NCBI RefSeq assembly: GCF_014042355.1
Contig: NZ_JACEZU010000002.1
Coordinates: 558,001-622,000, forward strand
Source: Rugamonas apoptosis
GTDB taxonomy: Bacteria; Pseudomonadota; Gammaproteobacteria; Burkholderiales; Burkholderiaceae_D
Direction: 5' to 3'
Length of the DNA stretch: 64,000 nt
The notes under the pieces were generated by a model. It worked only from the letters and a program-made list of their open reading frames with translations, ran no database searches and was not told where the DNA came from. The position numbers and the translations under genes are program-made. Shown in pieces: positions 52,575 through 60,579 of the stretch (position 1 is its first letter; each line of letters starts with the position of its first letter).

Positions 52575-52908
52575 TGTCGTCTCCTTGCAGTTGTTCCAAG
52601 AGGTTGTCCAGGTTTTCGTATCGGCTGCTCCAGAGCGCGCGCTGCTCCTCGAACCAGCGCTCGGCTGCGGCGAGCTTGTCCCGCTCAAGCGTGCAGGTCC
52701 GCACCCGCCCGCTCTTGCTGCTGCTTACCAGGCCGGTCTCTTCCAATACCCGCATGTGCTTCATGAACGACGGCAGCGCCATGTCGAAGGGCTCCGACAA
52801 TTCACTGACAGTGGCCGGGCCCGCGCCCAGCCGACACACCACCGCCCTGCGCGTTGGGTCCGACAAAGCGTGAAAGATCGCGTCCAGCGCAACTCGATAG
52901 TTATCCAT
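52564..52908 (-). CDS. ArsR family transcriptional regulator
   Basis: 114 aa winged-helix repressor: FHALSDPTRRAVVCRLGAGP, ATVSELSEPFDMALPSFMKH (recognition helix), VLEETGLVSSSKSGRVRTCT. No Cys-based metal motif (ELCVCDL) is present, so it is not a metal sensor; it belongs to the branch paired with SRPBCC genes. Start at 52908 (MDNYRVALDAIF) is preferred because residues before it are not conserved. It lies 122 nt from the divergent DauR-like gene. Confidence 0.9.
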   Translation of the reverse strand: MDNYRVALDAIFHALSDPTRRAVVCRLGAGPATVSELSEPFDMALPSFMKHMRVLEETGLVSSSKSGRVRTCTLERDKLAAAERWFEEQRALWSSRYENLDNLLEQLQGDDNGS

Positions 52909-53030
52909 ATGGCTAACTATACGCGCAAAAAAATGGAACGCAAGGATTTTCGACATCGCGTTAATCAGATGAATCTGGAATTATTGTCCAATACTTTACA
53001 ATGTGTCTTGATGCGCTCAAACTTCAAACC

Positions 53031-53660
53031 ATGAAAAAGAAAACCCTCGAACAAAAGCAGCTGCTGTCCCAGGTCAAGCAAATCGCAGAAGGCTTGGCCC
53101 AGACCTTCGCGCCCTTCACGGAAGTGGTTGTGCATGATCTATTGGACCCAGCGCACGCGGTGCTTGCCGTGCACAATAACTTGTCCGGCCGCCAGGTTGG
53201 CGATCCCGCGACCGAGCTGGGATTGGCCCGCATCATGGATCCCGAGTATGACCAGGTCATCGCAAATTACCCCAATCGCTTCGCTGACGGGCGGCAGGTC
53301 AAGAGCACTTCCATCGGTATCAAAGACTCGGACGGGCAGTATGTCGCGGCCCTCTGCATGAACGTGGATCTGACTCTTTTTCAAGGGTTCCAAAGTGCAT
53401 TGAATATGTTTACGGCGGTGGAAGGCACTACGCCAGCAAAAGAATCGTTGGATCCTTCCGGGGCCGATGCCATCCGTTCCCGCATAGACGAGTTTGCCGC
53501 CCGGATGGCTGCTACACCGCGCTCCTTGAAGGCTGAAGACCGTCGCACGCTCATGAAGGAGTTGAAGTCAGCCGGGCTGTTGGACGTTCGCCGCGCAATG
53601 GACACCGTTGCCGCGCATCTGGGGGTTTCTCGTGCGACGGTGTACAGCGATGCGAAGTGA
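53031..53660 (+). CDS. YheO/DauR-like regulator (PAS_6 plus HTH_22)
   Basis: 209 aa. The N-terminal YheO-PAS domain (about 20-125: LAQTFAPFTEVVVHDLLDPA, NNLSGRQVGDPATELGLARI, SIGIKDSDGQYVAALCMNVD) is followed by the HTH_22 domain (DVRRAMDTVAAHLGVSRATV). DauR, a family member, represses D-arginine catabolism by dauBA in Pseudomonas. The 3' end overlaps the mu-crystallin gene by 11 nt, so the three-gene set regulator, reductase, dehydratase is one operon. No ribosome site precedes ATG 53031. Confidence 0.88.
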   Translation: MKKKTLEQKQLLSQVKQIAEGLAQTFAPFTEVVVHDLLDPAHAVLAVHNNLSGRQVGDPATELGLARIMDPEYDQVIANYPNRFADGRQVKSTSIGIKDSDGQYVAALCMNVDLTLFQGFQSALNMFTAVEGTTPAKESLDPSGADAIRSRIDEFAARMAATPRSLKAEDRRTLMKELKSAGLLDVRRAMDTVAAHLGVSRATVYSDAK

Positions 53661-54621
53661 CGCCTGCCTGCGGCTTGTTGACAAGGACGCCGTTGAGCAG
53701 CTCCTCGTCCCGGACGATGTGCTTGCCGCCGTGCGCGAAGCATTCGAATTGCACAGCCAACAGCAAGGGCGTTTATTCCCAGTGGTGCGGGAAGCGCTGG
53801 ACGCAGGCGGAATTTTTGGGATCAAGTCCGGTGACGTTGGCGGCCAGGGCCTGCTGGGACTCAAGGCGGCAGGGTTCTGGCCCGCCAACAGGTCGCTAGG
53901 CGGTGAACCGCACCAGGCCACGATCTTGTTGTTTGATCCGTCCACTGGACGTCCACTGTGCGTGATCGATGGCAATGCCATCACGACCGCGCGCACGGCC
54001 GCTGCTGGAGCCTTGGGCCTGTCTCTGTTAGCACGCAAAGATAGTCGCGTCCTGACGGTGTTCGGCACGGGCATACAAGCAAAGGCCCAATTGGACGCAG
54101 CCCTGCGCGTGCTGCCTTGCCTGACCAAGGTCTTTTACGTTTCGGCAGATCGATTGCCGCGAGCGCAATTTGAGTCAGCTTTTACGGATCGATGTGAATT
54201 GATTTGCGCACCGGATGCCGATGCGGCTGTATTTCAAAGCGACGTGGTGATTACGGCGACACCGGGCGCTGGCGCCCTGTTCAATGTCGAATCGATACGG
54301 CCCGCAATACACCTCAATTGCGTGGGTGCGGATACCCGTGGCAAGCGCGAGTTGCCCCCTGGTGCGTTGGAATTGGGAAGCGTCTTTACCGATGATCTTA
54401 GTCAGGCACGACAGCTCGGCGAGCTTCAATGGGCACCCAGCATTCATGCGCAAGAGATTGGGGACTTATTGACCGGCAAAGCGCAATTTCAACGCGGACA
54501 CCATGCGATCACATTTTTCGACCTGACCGGACTTGCCCTGCAGGATATGACGGTTGCCCGTCTCATTCATCGACAAGCTGTTGCTCGCGGCATCGGAACA
54601 GCAGTGGCATGGCCCTGGTAA
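53650..54621 (+). CDS. Ornithine cyclodeaminase/mu-crystallin family reductase
   Basis: 323 aa NAD(P)-binding protein. The Rossmann motif is VLTVFGTGIQAKAQLDAALR, with GNAITTARTAAAGALGLSLL and the closing FDLTGLALQDMTVARLIHRQ. Family members act as ornithine cyclodeaminase, delta-1-pyrroline-2-carboxylate reductase, DauB or iminosuccinate reductase (BhcD). Coupling to a DauR-like regulator and a threonine/hydroxyaspartate dehydratase argues for an imino acid reductase. ATG at 53650 overlaps the regulator stop, giving translational coupling; a longer start at 53608 is unlikely. Confidence 0.87.
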   Translation: MRSDACLRLVDKDAVEQLLVPDDVLAAVREAFELHSQQQGRLFPVVREALDAGGIFGIKSGDVGGQGLLGLKAAGFWPANRSLGGEPHQATILLFDPSTGRPLCVIDGNAITTARTAAAGALGLSLLARKDSRVLTVFGTGIQAKAQLDAALRVLPCLTKVFYVSADRLPRAQFESAFTDRCELICAPDADAAVFQSDVVITATPGAGALFNVESIRPAIHLNCVGADTRGKRELPPGALELGSVFTDDLSQARQLGELQWAPSIHAQEIGDLLTGKAQFQRGHHAITFFDLTGLALQDMTVARLIHRQAVARGIGTAVAWPW

Positions 54622-54645
54622 ACATTTCTTGAAAGGCGCACCTAT

Positions 54646-55608
54646 ATGACAAATCTCCCTACCTACGAAGATGTGGCCGCTGCGGCCTCACGCATTGCCG
54701 GCTTTGCACACAAGACGCCGGTACTTACTTCCAGCACTGTCAATGAGGAGTTCGGCGCGGAGGTCTTCTTCAAGTGCGAAAACTACCAGCGCATGGGCGC
54801 CTTCAAGTTTCGCGGTGCCTTCAATGCTTTGTCCAGGTTCAGTCCTGAGCAACGCAAAGCGGGCGTGGTGGCCTTTTCGTCGGGGAACCATGCACAGGCA
54901 ATAGCACTGTCCGCAAAAATTCTCGGCATTCCGGCGACGATCGTGATGCCGCATGACGCACCAGCAGCCAAGGTTGCCGCAACAAAAGGATATGGCGGAA
55001 ATGTCGTGATATATGACCGCTACAAAGAGGACCGTGAACAAATAGGACGCTCGCTAGCGGAACGGCACGGGCTCACGCTGATTCCCCCCTATGACCATGC
55101 GGATGTCCTTTCGGGGCAAGGGACGGCAGCAAAGGAGCTGTTTGAAGAGGTCGGCCCGCTGGATGCCTTCTTTGTACCGCTGGGCGGCGGTGGACTGCTC
55201 GCGGGTTCCGCATTAAGCACCCGAGCTCTATCGAAAGATTGCCAGCTTTTTGGGGTAGAGCCAGAGGCTGGCAATGATGGTCAACAGTCATTTCGCTCGG
55301 GCAGCATCGTCCACATCGACACGCCCAAAACCATCGCGGACGGGGCACAAACGCAGCACTTGGGGAATATCACATTTCCGATCATACAAAGAGACGTCAA
55401 TGACGTACTCACGGCAACGGATGCGCAATTGGTCGAATGCATGGGGTTCTTCGCCAGCCGCATGAAGACCTTTGTTGAGCCAACCGGCTGCCTCGGGTTT
55501 GCCGCCGCGCGTCAACTGAAAGCTGAACTCAGGGGCAAACGCATAGGCATCCTGGTTAGTGGCGGAAATATTGACCTCGCCCGTTTTGCCAGCCTGGTGG
55601 CAGGCTGA
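54646..55608 (+). CDS. PLP-dependent threonine/hydroxyaspartate dehydratase
   Basis: 320 aa fold-type II enzyme. The PLP Lys is K54 in MGAFKFRGAFNALSRF; SSGNHAQAIALSAKILGIPA and the phosphate loop PLGGGGLLAGSALST follow, ending ILVSGGNIDLARFASLVAG. Length and lack of an ACT domain point to the serine/threonine and threo/erythro-3-hydroxyaspartate ammonia-lyases instead of biosynthetic IlvA. It follows the mu-crystallin-family gene by 24 nt. Together they could convert 3-hydroxyaspartate to iminosuccinate or oxaloacetate and then to aspartate. Confidence 0.9.
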   Translation: MTNLPTYEDVAAAASRIAGFAHKTPVLTSSTVNEEFGAEVFFKCENYQRMGAFKFRGAFNALSRFSPEQRKAGVVAFSSGNHAQAIALSAKILGIPATIVMPHDAPAAKVAATKGYGGNVVIYDRYKEDREQIGRSLAERHGLTLIPPYDHADVLSGQGTAAKELFEEVGPLDAFFVPLGGGGLLAGSALSTRALSKDCQLFGVEPEAGNDGQQSFRSGSIVHIDTPKTIADGAQTQHLGNITFPIIQRDVNDVLTATDAQLVECMGFFASRMKTFVEPTGCLGFAAARQLKAELRGKRIGILVSGGNIDLARFASLVAG

Positions 55609-55618
55609 CTACGCCATT

Positions 55619-56095
55619 TCAAGCCGCATAGCTCCAACTGCCATCCACAACGATTTCTGTCTTGACTGAATTTGCCAAAAAGCAGCTTTCATGCGCCTCA
55701 TGGTGAAGTTGCTTCAAAGTGGCATCGGTTGGAACTTTGGCACCCGAGAAGCAGACTGCGGGCTGCAGCGTCACACAGGTCACGGCATCTTTGCCTTCGG
55801 CGTTCTTTTGCATGTCGCCGCGTGCCAGGTCCAGATAGCTGTCGACGACATAGCCGTCGCGCGCCGCCAGCCCCAGGAACCACAGCATATGGCAGCTCGA
55901 CAAAGCCGCCACGTAGGCTTCTTCAGGGTCGACGCAAGACGGATCTGAAAATGGCAGGCGCACCACATGGGGCGAGCTGGACGCTGGCACCACCGTGCCA
56001 CCATCGAAGCGCCATTGGTGCGCCCGGCTGTAACGGTTGTCGGTAAAACGGCTGTCGTTTCGTTCCCAGCAGACTTCGGCGGTATGTGTAGACAT
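55619..56095 (-). CDS. OsmC family protein
   Basis: 158 aa peroxiredoxin-like protein. Two redox Cys are visible: ALSSCHMLWFLGLAARDG and QPAVCFSG. ATG at 56095 follows the GntR gene region; the family members reduce organic hydroperoxides. It converges with the dehydratase gene (10 nt apart) and lies 10 nt behind the GntR regulator, so it is probably in that operon. Confidence 0.9.
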   Translation of the reverse strand: MSTHTAEVCWERNDSRFTDNRYSRAHQWRFDGGTVVPASSSPHVVRLPFSDPSCVDPEEAYVAALSSCHMLWFLGLAARDGYVVDSYLDLARGDMQKNAEGKDAVTCVTLQPAVCFSGAKVPTDATLKQLHHEAHESCFLANSVKTEIVVDGSWSYAA

Positions 56096-56105
56096 GGAGT
56101 GGCTC

Positions 56106-56768
56106 TCAGGCTTGGGTTGACGGAGATATGAGCGAGGCAAGTGCACTTTGTTGAGTCTGTCTCAGGTGCGAAGTTAGGATAGCGCTGGCCGCTGCAACAT
56201 CACGGCCCCGCACGGCGGCGATTAATTGATGATGCTCGTCGCTCCATCCTGTGCGGCGCGTGTCTGGCCCCATATGCGCGAGGCTAAACCGCTCGACTGA
56301 ACCGCGAAGACCAGCGATCAATTGCAAGGTGTGGGTTCGTCCAGAAGGGGCATACAGTTCGCCGTGAAAATCCCTGTCGATGCGCACCCACTCGGCCGGC
56401 TGGTCCTCATCATCCAATTCGCGCTGTAGCGCCTCGAGCTTGCGTATGGAACGCTCAGTATGTTGCGGAATGGCGTATCGCAAGGCATCAACCTCCAGCA
56501 TTACGCGCAAATCAAACATTTCACTCAGTTGCTCGGCGGAGTAGCTGGCAACAAAGGCGCCACGATTGGGCTCTATGACTACCAGCCCTTCCGACTGCAG
56601 CGCCTGCAGTGCCTCGCGCACGGGAATCCGGCTAACGCCGAACTCTTCGGCTAACTCCACCTGACGTAAGACGGTCCCCGGGGGCAAACTGCCTGACGTG
56701 ATCGAGGTGCGTAACGCAGCCAGAATTGCGTGGCCGCTGCTTGGTTTATGGTTGGATTTGGTGGGCAT
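56106..56768 (-). CDS. GntR family regulator (FadR/FCD subfamily)
   Basis: 220 aa. The winged helix (HAILAALRTSITSGSLPPGT, EFGVSRIPVREALQALQSEG) is followed by an all-helical FCD domain with metal-binding His/Asp (VRIDRDFHGELYAPSGRTHT, GWSDEHHQLIAAVRGRDV). ATG at 56768 (MPTKSNHKPSS) is used; the 54 codons before it are hydrophobic and not family-like. An ideal FadR-type dyad lies 8 nt upstream. It is cotranscribed with OsmC. Confidence 0.9.
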   Translation of the reverse strand: MPTKSNHKPSSGHAILAALRTSITSGSLPPGTVLRQVELAEEFGVSRIPVREALQALQSEGLVVIEPNRGAFVASYSAEQLSEMFDLRVMLEVDALRYAIPQHTERSIRKLEALQRELDDEDQPAEWVRIDRDFHGELYAPSGRTHTLQLIAGLRGSVERFSLAHMGPDTRRTGWSDEHHQLIAAVRGRDVAAASAILTSHLRQTQQSALASLISPSTQA

Positions 56769-56775
56769 GCTCAAG

Positions 56776-56795
56776 ATTGTATACATGTATCCAAT
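56776..56795. promoter_or_regulatory. GntR/FadR-type operator, ATTGTATACATGTATCCAAT
   Basis: Twenty-bp imperfect palindrome (ATTG...CAAT with inner GTATACATGTAT) immediately upstream of the GntR gene. FCD regulators often bind TnGTnNnACnA-like sites (here TTGTATACATGTA), so autorepression is probable. Confidence 0.5.
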
Positions 56796-56990
56796 GAGCT
56801 GCAAGGATAGCAGTATTAGGCCGAATCTGAACCAGCAAGAAGCAATGGCTGTCCAGGCGACGGACACGATTGACTGCAAGCGGATGCGTATAATGAGATC
56901 CACCAGGCGGCTCGAGACCGGTGTATGCATGGTGCGGTGCAGCCCCCCTGCCCTTTTTGACCACGTCGTCGAAAGGTTTGCCGATTCCCT

Positions 56991-57464
56991 TCAAAGGGCG
57001 GACTTTACCGCAGCCGGGACGTCTGCCAACCAGTGTTTCCACATCAAGTACTCAACGTGGGCATCTGTGCCGTCGCTTGCCGGCATGATCGGTATCGTGG
57101 CATAGACCTCGTAGCCGCACTGGCGGTACAAGGCATAGCCGGGCTGGAAGTCTGACGTCGCCAGGCGACTACGGAAAATACGGCGTGATGTCGCATACTC
57201 CTCGATTTCTTGCAACAGGACGGTGCCAATACCACGCCTACGAAATGACTCGTCAACCCACAACATGTTCACATAAAGCCAGCCGAACTGCAGCCAGCCG
57301 TGGACCGCTCCGCAAATCTGTCCATTATTTGTACCAGCCTTCACGAGGATCGGCTCAGCGCTGTAGTCACCAAGCTGCGCCTCGTTGAACGCTTTTAATG
57401 CATTGCGCAACGGTTCGACCTGCTCCGCATCCGGCTTTAAAATTTTTTCATATTGAATTGTCAT
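56991..57464 (-). CDS. GNAT family N-acetyltransferase
   Basis: 157 aa. The acetyl-CoA loop is VDESFRRRGIGTVLLQEIEE (R/QxxGxG/A); GYALYRQCGYEVYATIP is motif B. It resembles the small YjaB/RimI-like branch, but the substrate is unknown. It is the last confidently intact gene before the debris region, transcribed toward the GntR gene but separated from it by 222 bp. Confidence 0.9.
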   Translation of the reverse strand: MTIQYEKILKPDAEQVEPLRNALKAFNEAQLGDYSAEPILVKAGTNNGQICGAVHGWLQFGWLYVNMLWVDESFRRRGIGTVLLQEIEEYATSRRIFRSRLATSDFQPGYALYRQCGYEVYATIPIMPASDGTDAHVEYLMWKHWLADVPAAVKSAL

Positions 57465-57702
57465 GTTCGCTCGTCGTCTTTGGTTGACTTTGTCCTGGTA
57501 AACTCCGTCCGGATAGATGGCTAGATCAATAGCGATAGCTCAAATTCCGTCATCCACGCTAAGCAGGAGGCGTGCGCCCAGCTCAAGCAAACACCGCTTT
57601 GGATCGGCGGATAAATTCCAAGAAATCACGGCATGGAACTTTCACGGTTTCCATCTGAAAAACGGCGGGGATTTTATCATTCACAAGCTTGTGCTCACGG
57701 CA

Positions 57703-57792
57703 CGGTTCATCCCCGCAGGTGCGGGGAACAGCGTCAACCACCAACTTGATGACGGAGGAATTGCGGTTCATCCTCGCAGCTCCGGAGGTAGC
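57703..57792 (-). CRISPR. Relic of a type I-E CRISPR array (two repeats, one spacer)
   Basis: Repeat 1 (57703-57731) begins CGGTTCATCCCCGCAGG and ends GCGGGGAACAG; it is 29 nt and closely matches the classical I-E repeat CGGTTTATCCCCGC...GCGGGGAACA. A 32-nt spacer (57732-57763) follows, then a degenerate repeat (57764-57792; CGGTTCATCCTCGC...) in exact 61-nt register. crRNA sense is the minus strand (5' handle ATGAACCG). No cas gene is in the window, so the array looks abandoned. Confidence 0.8.
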
Positions 57793-58059
57793 TCATCGGC
57801 TTGGGGACTGGTTGAAATGGCGCCCCCGTTACTATATATAGACCTTGATCCTCAAGGTTTTGGCCAGCCAAGTTCGGCACGATTGTTGCCCCCCAGTCGT
57901 CCATGATCCGAGGGGTGTTGTCACCGAACTTGGTGGGTGGCTGGTGATCGCTAATAAGGACTTGGTCCAGGGGAACGCCTGAGACCATTCGTAACGTGGA
58001 TGCCGAGACCTGCTGCCGTAAGCCGTTGGCCATTAGAATCTCTTGTAGCGGGAGGTCGC

Positions 58060-58313
58060 ATGGACGCGATTGAACATTACGATGCTGTAGATGTCTGTAT
58101 CGGTGTAGACGTCGGCAAGGGGGGGAGCACCACGCGGTCGCGCTCAGCAAAGCCGGAAAACGCTTATTTGGTAAAGCCCTGCCGAATGATGGAGCGAGAC
58201 TGCGGACGCTGATCTCCAGTCTCAAAGAACACGGCAAACTGTTGCTAGTCGTTGACCAGCCCACAACCATCGGTGCATTACCGGTAACCGTCGCCAGAGC
58301 GGAAGGTACGTGA
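58060..58313 (+). pseudogene. IS110 family transposase, 5' fragment, frameshifted
   Basis: ATG at 58060 (GGAGG in front) reads MDAIEHYDAVDVCIGVDVGK with the first catalytic Asp of the DEDD transposase. A run of seven G's at about 58119-58125 shifts the frame; in the next frame the N-terminal domain continues (HAVALSKAGKRLFGKALP and LLVVDQPTTIGALPVTVARA) and stops at TGA 58311-58313. The RuvC-like rest and the C-terminal transposase_20 domain are missing. Confidence 0.75.
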
Positions 58314-58420
58314 CGTTCGCCGCCTGCTTCGGCGCCGTCGCGTGGCAATGTATAGCCACATACGAAAAATAACAGTATCTGTCCTGGCTTTTATGCTGCT
58401 CCCGAAGACGGCAGGAGACA

Positions 58421-58459
58421 ACAAAAAACCCGCGCCTCTTGCGAGTACGCGGGTTTTTT
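58421..58459. terminator. Bidirectional rho-independent terminator, second copy of the 33-bp repeat
   Basis: A6-CCCGCG, 13-nt loop, CGCGGG-T6. 58421-58453 is identical to 51983-52015. On the minus strand it lies 10 nt after a tRNA-type CCA end, the expected place for a tRNA transcription terminator. Confidence 0.8.
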
Positions 58460-58469
58460 GCTGAATCTC

Positions 58470-58491
58470 TGGTGCGCTTGCCGGAATCGAA
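58470..58491 (-). other. tRNA 3'-end fragment (tRNA-Leu-like), candidate attachment site
   Basis: On the minus strand the sequence TTCGATTCCGGCAAGCGCAC CA has the T-loop, T-stem 3' strand, acceptor 3' strand CAAGCGC, discriminator A and CCA of a tRNA, best fitting tRNA-Leu (acceptor GCGCTTG...CAAGCGC). The 5' part of the tRNA is absent: upstream sequence is unrelated. Such 3' fragments are left at the far end of elements that integrate in tRNA genes, so this probably marks one end of an island extending to the right beyond the window. Confidence 0.6.
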
Positions 58492-58581
58492 TGCCCTATG
58501 AAGAAAGTTCCGAAAAACTCAGGTCCCTCCCAGGTCCCTCACTTTTAGACGCGGTTCGCCCGTTCGGTTCCGCGCTTCCGA

Positions 58582-59295
58582 TCAGCTCCCATTAAAGCAC
58601 AAAGTGGCTTTCACTGGCGCACTGCACCGGCATTCAAATTTAGACCTGATTTGACATCCCATGTTCGCCCCGACGGCAAGAGCACCTACGGTTCCATTTG
58701 CTGACAAGGCTGCCGAACCTCTCCTAGTAGTCAGGTTGATATCCAGCGCCAGAGGAATCGAACTGCCCAAACGACCAAGGCAAAAGCAAGCATTCCAGCG
58801 GCCATCGACGAGCCAATCATTCAGGCGAGTCCGGAGTTCCTGGAGCTCGTCGTCCTGCACGGCAAGCCTCTTTTTCAGCTGTCCGACCTCCTTGGATGCC
58901 ACGTCCGCCCTACCAGCGTTACCTATCGCGGCTTCGTTCGCCACCGATGCCTGCCTTGCCAGCGCCCACGCTTCTTCTTCCAGCGTGCCGACAACCCTCG
59001 AAAGCTCTGTAACGCGCTCCTCGGCGGTTGTCCGGCTGTGCTCGGACGCTCGAAGCTTCTTGCGCAGGTCGGCTACCTCCAGCTTCATGTACTCTACGGT
59101 GCTGGGATCGGAAAGCACTTCGCACGCCAGGAATCCGTTCTCGCTTTCCAGAACGCGCTTGATCCGCAAGACGTAGGCGTCCTCTCGTTCGTCCGTCGTG
59201 TTTTCAGCATCGTAGGGGTAGATGAGGCTCGGACATCGGCTTTCGCCTGCCTGCAGAATGTATGCTGTAGTAGATCTGCCCGGTAGGCTCGCCAC
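58582..59295 (-). CDS. Coiled-coil protein of unknown function
   Basis: 237 aa. The region about 65-160 is a long charged coiled coil (VEYMKLEVADLRKKLRASEH, RVTELSRVVGTLEEEAWALA, VGQLKKRLAVQDDELQELRT); a Gly/Ala-rich C-terminal domain with several Cys follows (ALAVGANMGCQIRSKFECRC). No signal or TM is seen. The start is uncertain: GTG at 59295 has no ribosome site, and the reading may be truncated at the 5' side. It is the first gene inside the putative island. Confidence 0.5.
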   Translation of the reverse strand: MASLPGRSTTAYILQAGESRCPSLIYPYDAENTTDEREDAYVLRIKRVLESENGFLACEVLSDPSTVEYMKLEVADLRKKLRASEHSRTTAEERVTELSRVVGTLEEEAWALARQASVANEAAIGNAGRADVASKEVGQLKKRLAVQDDELQELRTRLNDWLVDGRWNACFCLGRLGSSIPLALDINLTTRRGSAALSANGTVGALAVGANMGCQIRSKFECRCSAPVKATLCFNGS

Positions 59296-59432
59296 GGTGG
59301 AGCTTATCTCGTTCCTTCGCGACGCCCATATGCCGTTACCGTCTCTTTGCCGAACTGGTCCTTTATGCTCTCGTCTTCATGATCGACTTCCTAATGTGGC
59401 GAGGCTTCGCGCCAGGCGGCGGCCGCCCGTTT

Positions 59433-59768
59433 TTATGGTCGGGCCAGCGCTACAGTGCAGGCAGCCTCGTACTTCCCGTTGTCCTTCTGCAGGTAGACAA
59501 CCTTTCCTCCAGCGAGGTATATGCGGCACAGGATGTAGTCCCAGTCGGATCCGTGCACTTGGATCAGGGCCTGCAGTTCGGGCGATTCGATAAGTTTGGT
59601 GGGCGGCAGCTCGAAGCCGGTATTCAGGTACGGCTGGATCGAGGGGAACTTCTCGAAATCACGCGTCGTGGAGATGTCCGTTCCATCGATTTCAAAGGAA
59701 ATGCTTCCGCCCTCTTTCTTAAATCGCTCCCATTCCGCCTTCTTCTCATCCGAATAAGTAATGGCCAT
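59433..59768 (-). CDS. Small protein of unknown function
   Basis: 111 aa acidic-basic mixed protein beginning MAITYSDEKKAEWERFKKEG, with AGGGGAAAG in front of the ATG. The second half (GSDWDYILCRIYLAGGKVVY, YEAACTVALARP) is beta-rich. I do not recognise a domain. It forms a series with the two similar-sized unknown genes to its right, all on the minus strand. Confidence 0.65.
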   Translation of the reverse strand: MAITYSDEKKAEWERFKKEGGSISFEIDGTDISTTRDFEKFPSIQPYLNTGFELPPTKLIESPELQALIQVHGSDWDYILCRIYLAGGKVVYLQKDNGKYEAACTVALARP

Positions 59769-59869
59769 TTTTCTTTCCCCTATTTCACTGCGCGTTATTG
59801 ATCGTCCGGACTAGCGCACGCATGCGGCCGGCCCGGGTCGCGACGCCCCTACGGGCGTCGTCCGAAGTC

Positions 59870-60184
59870 CTACAGAAACACCTCAGTCTCCGAGCGGTCG
59901 TCGGTCTTGAGGCTGAGCCAGAAACGGATAGTCAGGCCGTCGTGCATTTCGAAGTCCTCCCCGGCGCGCATCATCGACACGGGCAGCGCGCAGATCGGGC
60001 CGTAAATCCAAGGCGGCTGGCTCAGCATCTCCTTCTGTGGAATACGTCCGTATTCCGCGAGCGTGGACTTCTTCAGGAACTCCTGCGCGGACGCGACGTC
60101 GGAAAACTTGTCCGGCTCGCGCTCGTGGAGGATTCGCCCCGCCTCCAGCCAGTTCCCGGTCTCGAAATAGAATCGTCGGTTCAT
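59870..60184 (-). CDS. Small protein of unknown function
   Basis: 104 aa starting MNRRFYFETGNWLEAGRILH, with GGGGACGAG upstream of the ATG at 60184. It contains FLKKSTLAEYGRIPQKEMLS and ends in a beta-rich part (HDGLTIRFWLSLKTDDRSET). No known domain. It follows the 60199-60579 gene after 14 nt, so they are probably cotranscribed. Confidence 0.6.
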   Translation of the reverse strand: MNRRFYFETGNWLEAGRILHEREPDKFSDVASAQEFLKKSTLAEYGRIPQKEMLSQPPWIYGPICALPVSMMRAGEDFEMHDGLTIRFWLSLKTDDRSETEVFL

Positions 60185-60198
60185 GTTCTCGTCCCCCG

Positions 60199-60579
60199 TC
60201 ACTCTTGCGCGGGAACGCTTTTCGATTGGCGGGAAGCTTTCGGAGCGTACAGGAGATACGCCGTGTCGCCGTCCTTGTTCCATACGGTCTTCTGGTGGTT
60301 CCAGTGGATGGCATGGATGACTTGCTTGCTTTCATTGACGAAGACCTTGTCTTCGCCTGACCGGGTGCGGAGCGAGACGAATTCGCCTTGCTTGACGGTT
60401 TTCGGAGGGAACAGGAACGAGTGGCGGTTCTCGTTGGAGGCTTGGTGGTCCGAGCCGAACGTGGAATCCATCAGCACGTAGTCGCCAATGTCCACGTCCT
60501 CAATAGCCTCAAGCCAAACGTGTTCCGACGACAATTTACCGGGATTGTTGACGCTTAACAGCTTGAATTTTTTTGACAT
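60199..60579 (-). CDS. Lamin-tail-like small protein, function unknown
   Basis: 126 aa, MSKKFKLLSVNNPGKLSSEH start. The pattern of strands (VWLEAIEDVDIGDYVLMDST, HSFLFPPKTVKQGEFVSLRT, KQVIHAIHWNHQKTVWNKDG) is reminiscent of lamin-tail (LTD) domains, whose middle FxFPxxxVxxGxxVxLxT motif it shares. This is a family-level guess. First gene of the small minus-strand set in the island. Confidence 0.65.
   Translation of the reverse strand: MSKKFKLLSVNNPGKLSSEHVWLEAIEDVDIGDYVLMDSTFGSDHQASNENRHSFLFPPKTVKQGEFVSLRTRSGEDKVFVNESKQVIHAIHWNHQKTVWNKDGDTAYLLYAPKASRQSKSVPAQE

Larger units (their letters stand above)
57465..58581. other. Gene-poor debris region
   Basis: About 1.1 kb without an intact gene. 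It holds, left to right: 240 bp with nothing recognised, a two-repeat type I-E CRISPR relic (57703-57792), about 260 bp with an open frame on the minus strand from ATG 58033 (MANGLRQQVSASTLRMVSGV and a later KFGDNTPRIMDDWGATIVPN) that I cannot assign, an IS110 transposase fragment with a frameshift (58060-58313), a terminator (58421-58459) and a tRNA 3' end (58470-58491). This is typical of an insertion hot spot. Confidence 0.8.

Noticed and set aside
53650..55608. A complete beta-hydroxyaspartate cycle
   Set aside because: Only BhcB/BhcD-like families are present; aldolase and aminotransferase genes are missing, so a full cycle cannot be claimed.
57583..57771. Small protein-coding frame on the minus strand
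   Set aside because: It contains VPRTCGDEP, which is simply a translated type I-E CRISPR repeat.
57703..57792. An active CRISPR-Cas system
   Set aside because: Just two repeats, one of them decayed, no convincing leader and no cas genes.
57734..58348. Single gene on the minus strand across the debris region
   Set aside because: The frame runs through the CRISPR repeat at one end and antisense to the IS110 fragment at the other, so it cannot be one genuine gene.
58470..58495. An intact tRNA gene on the minus strand
   Set aside because: Only the T-arm/acceptor end is present; the sequence to the right has no anticodon or D arm, and the T-stem lacks a base.
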